A DNA stretch of 5,828 nucleotides from Actinomycetota bacterium. GTDB taxonomy: Bacteria > Zhuqueibacterota > Zhuqueibacteria > Residuimicrobiales > Krinioviventaceae. Below, in pieces: positions 1 through 4,721 of the stretch. The stretch lies in NCBI GenBank assembly GCA_011682565.1, contig JAACEJ010000263.1, forward strand, positions 1-5,828. Reading direction: 5' to 3'. The notes under the pieces were generated by a model. The model made no database searches. It saw nothing but the letters and a program-made list of their open reading frames with translations, and was not told where the DNA came from. A program made the translations under genes and the position numbers. Within the stretch, counting starts at the first letter, position 1. Every line of letters starts with the position of its first letter.

Positions 1-762
1 CTCAGGCAAAACGTGGAACTTTGGAAAAAAGTCCATCATCTGGTGAGCGAACAAAACGAGGAGATGGATGCTGAAACCATGCTTGATGATATTGATTACG
101 GCGCTGTAGACGCAGATTTTAGCAAGAGGTATTGGACGCTCGATCCCATTGACGGCACCAAGGGGTTTTTGCGTGGCGACCAATACGCCATCGCGTTGGC
201 CCTGGTTGAGAACGGTGAGGTGGTCCTGGGCGTTTTGGGATGTCCGAATCTGCCCTTGGAAGACGATAACCCGGATGCAGGACAAGGTTGTATTTTGTAT
301 GCTGTGAAAAATCAGGGAGCATTTCAAAAAGCCCTTGCTTCGGAAGAGACGAAACAAATCGCAGTCAACCCGATTTCCGAAATAAAAAATGCCTGGTTTT
401 GTGAATCCGTTGAAAAGGGACATTCCAAACATGATGTTCATAAACGCATCGGCGAGATTTTGGGCATTACCAGGCCTCCGTATCGTATCGACAGTCAATG
501 CAAGTATGCCGTTGTCGCGCGCGGCGGTGTTCCCATTTATCTGCGCCTTGCACGAGGGGAAGAATATAAAGAAAAAATATGGGATCATGCGGCAGGCTCG
601 TTCATCGTCAAAGAAGCCGGCGGTCAGGTCACAGATTTTAGTAACAATGAACTGGACTTTTCGCTCGGCAGAACGCTCGATAAAAACACCGGCATTCTGG
701 CAACAAACGGACTTTTGCACGACGATGTTTTATCGGCTATAGAAAAGGCGCTGGCGGATTAA
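1..762 (+). CDS. 3'(2'),5'-bisphosphate nucleotidase, HAL2/CysQ type (5'-truncated by window)
   Basis: This is a Mg-dependent phosphatase of the inositol monophosphatase superfamily. By family knowledge it removes the 3'-phosphate of PAP (and can act on PAPS) in the cytoplasm, clearing the by-product of sulfate assimilation and sulfotransferases. Counting from the GTG at 13, the metal-binding core LDPIDGTKGF is at residues 43-52, with D44, D47, G48 and T49. The second metal motif WDHAAG is at 190-195, and GRTL followed by a TNG segment lies near the C-terminus. The tracts FLRGDQYAIALAL and SQCKYAVVARG point to the HAL2 branch rather than plain inositol monophosphatase. The frame is open back to base 1 (LRQN precedes the GTG) and the usual EE(D/S) metal motif is absent, so the gene starts upstream and roughly 70-80 residues are missing. 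The in-window GTG is not taken as the start. It ends 27 bases before the next gene, so co-transcription is likely. Confidence 0.9.
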   Translation, partial: LRQNVELWKKVHHLVSEQNEEMDAETMLDDIDYGAVDADFSKRYWTLDPIDGTKGFLRGDQYAIALALVENGEVVLGVLGCPNLPLEDDNPDAGQGCILYAVKNQGAFQKALASEETKQIAVNPISEIKNAWFCESVEKGHSKHDVHKRIGEILGITRPPYRIDSQCKYAVVARGGVPIYLRLARGEEYKEKIWDHAAGSFIVKEAGGQVTDFSNNELDFSLGRTLDKNTGILATNGLLHDDVLSAIEKALAD

Positions 763-771
763 ATAAAGTTG

Positions 772-777
772 AAGGAG
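772..777 (+). promoter_or_regulatory. Shine-Dalgarno site deciding the msrC start
   Basis: AAGGAG lies between in-frame TTG codons at 769, 778 and 790. It is downstream of the first and abuts the second, so only the TTG at 790 can use it, with a 12-base spacer that is somewhat long. No ATG or GTG exists in frame near the conserved N-terminus. Confidence 0.5.
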
Positions 778-789
778 TTGAATCGAAAT

Positions 790-1272
790 TTGAACAAATC
801 CGAAGCATACAAGTGGGCGGCAAAGCGCGTTCGTGCACAGGTTCTGCGAAGTATAGACGTTGTTGCAACGCTTGCAAACACATCGGCAATTTTGAAAGAA
901 TATTTTCCGAACTTTTTCTGGGTCGGATTTTATTTTTACAAAAAGGATTATCTTTTAATGGGGCCATTTCAGGGGCCGCCCGCTTGCGTCAAACTCTCTG
1001 TAGATAATGGCGTTTGCGCCGCATGTGCTACGCAGCGCAAAACAATCATTGTACCGGATGTCCACAAATTCCCCGGCCATATTGCCTGCGATGCCCGTTC
1101 AAATTGCGAAATTGTCGTGCCCATCTTTGACAAAAAGAATGTCCTGCGCGCTGTACTGGATGTGGACAGTGAAATGATTAATGATTTTGATCAAGAGGAT
1201 GCACAAGGACTGGAAAGAATTGCCGGGCTTTTACAAGATATATGGTCTAAAGATTCTGTGGGCAAAAAATAA
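790..1272 (+). CDS. msrC: Free methionine-(R)-sulfoxide reductase (fRMsr), GAF domain
   Basis: This small cytoplasmic enzyme reduces free L-methionine-(R)-sulfoxide to methionine, using cysteine chemistry and thioredoxin as electron donor (family knowledge). The protein is 160 residues from the TTG at 790, normal for the family, and is essentially one GAF domain. Visible signatures are WVGFY (about 44-48), GPFQGPPAC (58-66), GVC (74-76), VPDVHKFPGHIACD (88-101) and LDVDS (123-127). C66, C76 and C100 have the same 10- and 24-residue spacing as the three E. coli fRMsr cysteines (84, 94, 118 from memory). E107, D124 and D126 match the ligand-binding acids. Two extra cysteines are unusual: C79, just after GVC, and C106 in SNCEIV, where serine is typical. 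A start at TTG 769 would add seven residues but leave the ribosome site inside the gene. The gene probably forms an operon with the upstream nucleotidase, joining PAP clearance to repair of oxidised methionine. The family assignment is firm; the start is not. Confidence 0.93.
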   Translation: MNKSEAYKWAAKRVRAQVLRSIDVVATLANTSAILKEYFPNFFWVGFYFYKKDYLLMGPFQGPPACVKLSVDNGVCAACATQRKTIIVPDVHKFPGHIACDARSNCEIVVPIFDKKNVLRAVLDVDSEMINDFDQEDAQGLERIAGLLQDIWSKDSVGKK

Positions 1273-1302
1273 AACCAGAGTCTGTAATAAATCGAGTGAG
1301 TA
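1271..1302 (+). repeat. Imperfect 32-base direct repeat, copy 1
   Basis: This copy matches 1390-1421 at about 25 of 32 positions. The shared 3' end GAGTGAGTA is exact and the core reads TCTRTAATRAWTYGAGTGAG. It begins at the stop of msrC. The copies are 119 bases apart, too far and too diverged for a CRISPR array. It may belong to a dispersed intergenic repeat family, which one window cannot show. Confidence 0.55.
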
Positions 1303-1333
1303 AGAACAGTACACTGCCACTTTTAAATTTAAA

Positions 1334-1363
1334 GACAAAATGATTAAGGACAAAATAATTAAA
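1334..1363 (+). repeat. 15-base tandem duplication, two copies
   Basis: GACAAAATGATTAAG is followed directly by GACAAAATAATTAAA, with 13 of 15 positions identical. The first AAAATGATT (1337-1345) can also pair with AATCGTTTT (1363-1371), including one G-U pair, giving a weak 9-base stem over this block. Confidence 0.55.
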
Positions 1364-1389
1364 ATCGTTTTCATTCTGTTAAGGACACA

Positions 1390-1421
1390 AAAATCAGGTT
1401 CTATAATGATTTGAGTGAGTA
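1390..1421 (+). repeat. Imperfect 32-base direct repeat, copy 2
   Basis: This is the second copy of the element at 1271-1302, with the same AAAAYCAG start and GAGTGAGTA end. The AT-rich stretch between the copies contains the tandem duplication at 1334-1363. The whole block 1271-1421 therefore looks like a compound repeat unit. Confidence 0.55.
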
Positions 1422-1547
1422 CAAAATCCCATGAAACGAATAAAGACAAGGACTCTCGTTCCATTTTACAAATCCTTTTTGCATCTCGAATTCCGGGCAG
1501 GATGATGGATGACAAACAAATAAATCATCACAAGAACAAAGAACTGA

Positions 1548-1586
1548 TTTTAAAGAGGACACTCGGTCTTTAAAAGGAGTTTTAAA
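1548..1586 (+). promoter_or_regulatory. Alternative hairpins flanking a Shine-Dalgarno site
   Basis: Two perfect inverted repeats share a strand. TTTTAAAGA (1548-1556) pairs with TCTTTAAAA (1567-1575) across a 10-base loop. TTTAAAA (1569-1575) pairs with TTTTAAA (1580-1586), leaving only GGAG (1576-1579) in the loop. The two cannot form together, and GGAG is the ribosome site for starts at ATG 1587 or GTG 1589. This resembles a translational switch, but the arms are almost all A-T, so weak stability or chance is possible. Confidence 0.3.
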
Positions 1587-1588
1587 AT

Positions 1589-1696
1589 GTGCATTTTACC
1601 AAATCGTTATTGATAATTATCCCGTTGGCAATTATTCTGACAATTATTTTTCATTACTTCTTCGAGCACAGACTGAGCGGTGCCCACTCGATTTGA
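1589..1696 (+). CDS. Possible 35-residue single-span membrane peptide or gene remnant
   Basis: A GTG start at 1589 lies 9 bases after AAAAGGAG (1572-1579). The frame gives a 35-residue peptide starting MHFTKS, then a strongly hydrophobic helix at about residues 7-23 (LLIIIPLAIILTIIFHY), then a polar tail ending HSI. That is the layout of a one-span inner-membrane peptide with a charged N-terminus. I recognise no family. The overlapping ATG at 1587 would give only eight codons (MCILPNRY) and would compete for the same ribosome site. The same frame continues after stops at 1694 and 1712 as FVIILYFFADKRHNSDD and onward to about 1909, so this may instead be the N-terminus of a decayed larger gene. 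AT-rich DNA often yields hydrophobic frames by chance, so confidence is low. Confidence 0.25.
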   Translation: MHFTKSLLIIIPLAIILTIIFHYFFEHRLSGAHSI

Positions 1697-1832
1697 CACA
1701 AAACTGGAATTTAATTCGTAATTATTTTGTACTTTTTTGCTGATAAAAGACACAATAGTGATGATCTCCTTGCAGCCATTCAATCCGTTATAGAACCTAA
1801 AGTCACATCTTTTTCGGGTACTCCTTTTTCTC

Positions 1833-2024
1833 ATGAAAAATCAAAACAAAGCGTACATCTTTGCCGGCATTTTTGTTTTGCTCTGGTCGACTGTGGCGTC
1901 GGCTTTTAAGATGACGTTACGCTATTTGAGTTTTCTTCAACTTTTATTCCTCAGTGCGGCAATTTCTACAGGAATGCTTTTCCTGCTGCTGTTTTTTCAA
2001 AATTCATTGGAGATAGAACGATGA
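1833..2024 (+). pseudogene. Truncated DMT/EamA-family permease remnant
   Basis: The 63-residue product resembles the start of an EamA (10-TMS drug/metabolite transporter) protein. After MKNQNK, helix 1 contains the typical LLWSTVASAFK (about residues 16-27), then TLRYLSFLQLLF leads into helix 2 (about 34-55). Family members have about 280-300 residues and ten helices; this one stops after two. The last codons (LEIER, then TGA) carry the GGAG (2009-2012) and the ATGA overlap that start the next gene, as expected of a genuine permease C-terminal end. That suggests an internal in-frame deletion of roughly 230 codons joining head to tail. The upstream sequence before the ATG is pyrimidine-rich, without a ribosome site, and the frame is closed by TAG further up. 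A functional two-helix protein cannot be excluded, but a transport role is unlikely. Confidence 0.7.
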
Positions 2025-2416
2025 CAACAAAAGAAAACATTGGTGATTTCCTCAGTCAGCGCAAGATAGCTGTTATCGGCGTATCCCGCAGCAGAAGCAA
2101 ATACGGAAATGCTGTTTTCAGAGATTTAAAGCGCAAAGGCTACAATGTTTTTGCCATCAATCCCGGGGCGGAGACGATTGAGGGCGAACCATGCTACCCG
2201 AATCTGGAAGCCCTGCCCGAACCGGTGGATGGCATTGTATCTGTGGTTCCCCCCGAACAAACGGAAAGAGTCGTGCGGGAAGCGGCCCGACTCGGCATAA
2301 AACGAATCTGGATGCAGCCCGGGGCCGAATCTGAGAATGCAATCCGTTTTTGTCACGAGGCCGGTTTGAGCGTAATATATGGCAAATGTGTGATGGTTTT
2401 ATCCGCACCTGTTTGA
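2021..2416 (+). CDS. CoA-binding domain protein (YccU-like, CoA_binding_2)
   Basis: This is a 131-residue soluble protein, full length for the small CoA-binding Rossmann family related to the N-terminal domain of succinyl-CoA synthetase alpha. KIAVIGVSRSRSKYGNAVFRDL (15-36) is the first beta strand, nucleotide loop and helix. YNVFAINP (41-48) is the second strand. The tract PVDGIVSVVPPEQTERVVREA (68-88) and then IKRIWMQPGAESENAI (93-108) follow the family order, and GKCVMV (121-126) is the closing segment. The family binds CoA, but its cellular role is not established, so no reaction is assigned. GGAG at 2009-2012 lies 8 bases before the ATG and inside the end of the permease remnant, and the ATGA overlap implies translational coupling to it. 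The large inverted repeat at 2437-2490 is its likely transcript end. Confidence 0.9.
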   Translation: MTTKENIGDFLSQRKIAVIGVSRSRSKYGNAVFRDLKRKGYNVFAINPGAETIEGEPCYPNLEALPEPVDGIVSVVPPEQTERVVREAARLGIKRIWMQPGAESENAIRFCHEAGLSVIYGKCVMVLSAPV

Positions 2417-2436
2417 TGCCGGAAAACTGAAATTGT

Positions 2437-2490
2437 GAAATCTGAAAAACAAATCTTGAAATATTTTCTTGATTTGTTTTGCCTGATTTC
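2437..2490. terminator. Long inverted repeat, possible bidirectional terminator
   Basis: The left arm at 2437-2455 (starts GAAATC, ends ACAAATC) is complementary to the right arm at 2471-2490 (starts GATTTGTTTT, ends GATTTC) with one short internal irregularity. The 15-base loop can itself close as GAAA/TTTC. It begins 20 bases after the CoA-binding gene stop and ends before the antitoxin leader. The stem is A-T rich with no run of T after it on the + strand, so it is not a textbook intrinsic terminator. It could equally be a small palindromic repeat element. Confidence 0.5.
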
Positions 2491-2495
2491 ATAAA

Positions 2496-2528
2496 TTGAT
2501 AGCACTGTGCATTCACTAATTGTATGCA
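2496..2528 (+). promoter_or_regulatory. Possible promoter/operator of the toxin-antitoxin pair
   Basis: TTGATA (2496-2501) followed 18 bases later by TTGTAT (2520-2525) is a weak sigma-70-like pair. Short palindromes overlap it: GCAC-T-GTGC (2502-2510), and TGCAT (2508-2512) with ATGCA (2524-2528). Ribbon-helix-helix antitoxins usually repress their own promoter through such sites. The implied leader would be very short. This is speculative. Confidence 0.22.
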
Positions 2529-2544
2529 AATACAGGAGGCTCTA

Positions 2545-2805
2545 ATGAAAACCTTGACAATACGCGGGATAGATCAAAAGCTATCTGAAACAATTAAAGA
2601 GACCGCAAAAGCTGAATCGATGAGTGTCAACCAATTGGTTGTTAATATATTGAAAAAATATTTTGGACATTCTAAAAAGAGACAGTTTACAAAAAAATAT
2701 CATGATCTTGATGATTTGTTCGGCAATTGGAGCGAGGAAGAATACAAAACAATCACAAAGGAACTGGAAGGACAAAACCAGATCGACTGGGAATTATGGC
2801 AATGA
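2545..2805 (+). CDS. vapB: VapB/FitA-like ribbon-helix-helix antitoxin
   Basis: This 86-residue protein should neutralise the PIN toxin encoded next to it and, like other family members, bind DNA to repress the shared promoter. MKTLTIRGIDQKLSETIKETAKAESMSVNQLVVNILKKYF (1-40) has the form of a ribbon-helix-helix domain: a short beta strand, then two helices with the SVNQLV turn. A basic linker (41-52, KKR and KK) leads to a C-terminal toxin-binding tail with DLDDLFGNWSEEE (54-66) and a final IDWELW (80-85). The W-S-E-E-E and D-x-E-L-W pattern recurs in antitoxins of this class. The start is ATG 2545 because AGGAGG (2534-2539) sits 5 bases before it; an in-frame ATG at 2524 lies upstream of that site and is rejected. 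The stop overlaps the toxin start by ATGA. Confidence 0.88.
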   Translation: MKTLTIRGIDQKLSETIKETAKAESMSVNQLVVNILKKYFGHSKKRQFTKKYHDLDDLFGNWSEEEYKTITKELEGQNQIDWELWQ

Positions 2806-3188
2806 ATCGAGTTTTGATAGATACGAATATTTATAGCGAAGCCTTGCGAGGCAATGACTATGTAGTAGCAAAACTACAGTCTTGTGAGATCATCGCTATC
2901 AGTCCCATTATCATTGGAGAACTTTTGTCCGGTTTTAAGGGCGGCAACAAATACCAGAAAAACCTTGATGAATTAAATAAATTTTTGGATTCACCGCGTG
3001 TCCAGATCATACAGCTTACTTTTACAACTGCCGATTTTTACAGCGAGGTTTTCACAAAATTGAAAAAAGCCGGCACACCTATTCCAACAAATGATATTTG
3101 GATTGCTGCAAGTGCCCTTGAAAATGGTCTGAAAATTTTCACACTCGACAAACATTACCTGTCTGTAGCTGGCTTGGTTTTCTATTAA
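2802..3188 (+). CDS. vapC: VapC-like PIN-domain ribonuclease toxin
   Basis: PIN toxins are Mg-dependent endoribonucleases that stop translation by cutting tRNA, rRNA or mRNA; the target here is unknown. The protein has 128 residues, normal for VapC. All four expected acidic residues are present: D7 in VLIDTNIY, E40 in IIIGELLSGF, D98 in IPTNDIWIAA and D116 in TLDKHY. The toxin therefore looks catalytically intact. I chose ATG 2802, which overlaps the antitoxin stop by four bases and has GGGA (2789-2792) 9 bases upstream. ATG 2796, adding two residues, is possible but sits only 3 bases from that site. The overlap indicates coupled synthesis with the antitoxin. The pair looks more AT-rich than the flanking CoA-binding and ceramidase-like genes, consistent with a transferred module, although this was not calculated. 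Confidence 0.92.
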   Translation: MNRVLIDTNIYSEALRGNDYVVAKLQSCEIIAISPIIIGELLSGFKGGNKYQKNLDELNKFLDSPRVQIIQLTFTTADFYSEVFTKLKKAGTPIPTNDIWIAASALENGLKIFTLDKHYLSVAGLVFY

Positions 3189-3213
3189 AAAAGGCTCAGG
3201 AGCGGAGTTACTC

Positions 3214-4578
3214 ATGCTGAAAAAAGTTCTCAAGATTTCTCTCACAATAATAATCTTTCTCGTGGTGCTGATTATAATTTTGCTCGCAGCGAGTTTGAGA
3301 AAAGTCGATCGTCAGCCATTCAAAGAAGCAAATTACTACAAGGAAACATTAAAGAATTTAGACAAACTGGAAAAAATACTTCCACCGCCGGTGGGAAAAA
3401 ACCTTCAGGTCGGAACCGGCAAAGCGGGCATTACGCCGCCGGTTGGTGTGCCGCTGGCGGGTTATGGCGCCAGAAAAGGTGCTCCATCGAAAGGCGTGCA
3501 TGACAGCTTGTTTGCGCGCGCTATTGCCGTGCAGAGCGGTGAAAAAACTGTGTGCCTTCTCGGCCTGGACGCTTTGATATTCAATCCACCGCTTGCCAGG
3601 ATTTTAGAAGACAGCGCAAAATCGAAATTCGGCCTTGATGCCGATCAAATTTTATTCACGGCAACGCACACGCATTCCGGCCCCGGCGGCTGGGGCAACG
3701 GTTTTGTCGAGGAGCAGTTCTCCGGGCAGCCGGATTCCCGTGTCCCCGCTATTTTTATCGACAGTACACTTGTTGCTATTGGCCGCGCTTTGAAGGATCG
3801 AAAACCGGCGCAGTCTATTTCAGGCTCGGTCGATGCTCCCGATTACATTCGCAACCGCCTGGTTGGAGACAAGGGCGAAACAGACCCTGCGGTGGTTTAC
3901 CTGGCCTTTTTACGCGACAACAAAATCGCCGCTCTTTTTGCCACTTTTTCCGCTCATGCTACAGTGCTTTCGTCACACAACATGCTTTTCAGCGGGGACT
4001 ATCCCGGTTATTTTGAAAGAGAGATTGAATCTGCAATTAGCGGCCCGGCAATTTTTGCTGCGGCCGGACTCGGCAGCCAGACAAACCGGGGCAAGGGCGA
4101 AGGCTTTAAAAAAGCGGAATACATCGGAGTCGGGCTGGCTGATAGTGTTTTGGCGCATTTGCAAATAAAAGATGCCGAACCGCGCGTTACTTTGCGGTAC
4201 TTTCGACTTCCCATTAAAATGCACGATCTGCAGGTGCGTATTACACAAAATACCCGCCTTGCGCCGTGGCTGGCAGGAAGAATTTTTCATATCAACAAAG
4301 CATACATGCAGGTAATCGCCCTCGATCACTTTGTCATTATCGGCAGTCCGGGGGAATTTAGCGGCGAACTGGCGCTTCAGGTTAAGGAACATGCACGGCA
4401 AAAAGGAGATTTGGTGACGGTTACCAGTTTTAACGGCTGTTACCTGGGCTATGTTACGCCGTCTCAATATTACCATCTGTCAACATACGAGACCAAGCTG
4501 ATGTCCTGGTTCGGCCCGTATACCGGTGATTATTTTGTTGATATTATGGATCGGATTGTCGATGATTTGGACAAATGA
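3214..4578 (+). CDS. Membrane-anchored neutral/alkaline ceramidase-like hydrolase
   Basis: The protein has 454 residues. Residues 1-28 form a basic start followed by one hydrophobic helix (TIIIFLVVLIIILLAA), so the enzyme is probably tethered with its domain outside the cytoplasm. The rest matches the N-terminal catalytic domain of neutral ceramidases, zinc amidases that split ceramide into fatty acid and sphingosine. Visible marks are VGTGKAGITPPVGVPLAGYG (66-85), THTHSGPGG (151-159), SAHATVLS (246-253), SGDYPGYFE (260-268), SPGEFSGE (378-385) and YVTPSQYYHLSTYET (413-427). H152 or H154, H248, E381 and Y425 are the probable zinc ligands. The GDVSPN segment carrying the catalytic serine in characterised ceramidases is replaced by GLGSQTN (285-291), and the C-terminal Ig-like domain is missing (typical length is about 650-700). 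The substrate may therefore not be ceramide. GGAG (3204-3207) is 6 bases before the ATG. The gene begins 25 bases after the toxin stop, with no visible terminator between them. Confidence 0.85.
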   Translation: MLKKVLKISLTIIIFLVVLIIILLAASLRKVDRQPFKEANYYKETLKNLDKLEKILPPPVGKNLQVGTGKAGITPPVGVPLAGYGARKGAPSKGVHDSLFARAIAVQSGEKTVCLLGLDALIFNPPLARILEDSAKSKFGLDADQILFTATHTHSGPGGWGNGFVEEQFSGQPDSRVPAIFIDSTLVAIGRALKDRKPAQSISGSVDAPDYIRNRLVGDKGETDPAVVYLAFLRDNKIAALFATFSAHATVLSSHNMLFSGDYPGYFEREIESAISGPAIFAAAGLGSQTNRGKGEGFKKAEYIGVGLADSVLAHLQIKDAEPRVTLRYFRLPIKMHDLQVRITQNTRLAPWLAGRIFHINKAYMQVIALDHFVIIGSPGEFSGELALQVKEHARQKGDLVTVTSFNGCYLGYVTPSQYYHLSTYETKLMSWFGPYTGDYFVDIMDRIVDDLDK

Positions 4579-4672
4579 GGGGACGAAAAAGGGCAAAGTT
4601 CATCGGTTTTTGTTTCCTGTTTCGGCTCGATGAAAAATGAGAGCGGATGCCGGAAAACGAACTGTGCAATTT

Positions 4673-4701
4673 TTACTTTTGCTCACCAAAAGTCTGATAA
4701 T
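4673..4701 (+). promoter_or_regulatory. Possible sigma-70-type promoter for the PHP gene
   Basis: TTTACT (4673-4678) and GATAAT (4696-4701) are 17 bases apart in the 143-base gap (4579-4721) after the ceramidase-like gene. The predicted transcript would begin near 4708, leaving only about 14 bases before the ATG. The gap shows no strong terminator, only a 7-base inverted repeat (4599-4605 with 4628-4634), so read-through from the upstream gene is equally possible. Confidence 0.3.
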
Positions 4702-4721
4702 ATTTTTAGGAACGTAAAATT

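Larger units (their letters stand above)
1273..1832. other. AT-rich spacer with repeats and gene debris, no firm gene
   Basis: These roughly 560 bases separate msrC from the permease remnant. No RNA gene or recognisable protein was found on either strand. The left half (to about 1421) holds a 32-base imperfect direct repeat and a 15-base tandem duplication in strongly AT-rich sequence. The right half has short frames only: a 23-codon frame (1502-1573), a 35-codon hydrophobic frame (1589-1696), and a continuation of that second frame after two stops (1694 and 1712). The last could be decayed coding sequence. No clear intrinsic terminator follows msrC. Confidence 0.6.

Noticed and set aside
1271..1421. 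CRISPR array
   Set aside because: Only two diverged copies of the motif, 119 bases apart, with no regular spacers and no cas genes.
1231..1515. 94-codon reverse-strand frame with a hydrophobic stretch
   Set aside because: It overlaps the end of msrC and lies on the AT-rich repeat block. Its hydrophobic part is just the repeats read backwards, and no ribosome site or family is visible.
1502..1573. 23-codon frame just upstream of the hairpins
   Set aside because: It has no usable ribosome site (AGG abuts the ATG), no recognisable motif and is very short; it could be a leader frame but nothing supports this.
1607..1834. 75-codon reverse-strand frame
   Set aside because: Composition looks like random AT-rich sequence with repetitive NNCQ-type residues and no recognisable motif.
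2727..2801. Upstream extension of the toxin frame to ATG 2727
   Set aside because: The added residues overlap the conserved antitoxin tail in another frame and precede the PIN start MNRVLIDTN; ATG 2802 with the ATGA overlap is the natural start.
3973..4476. 167-codon reverse-strand frame
   Set aside because: It lies entirely inside the ceramidase-like gene, whose conserved motifs prove the + strand frame, so it is a shadow.
4599..4634. Intrinsic terminator after the ceramidase-like gene
   Set aside because: TTCATCG/CGATGAA gives only a 7-base stem with a 22-base loop and is followed by A-rich sequence instead of a T run.
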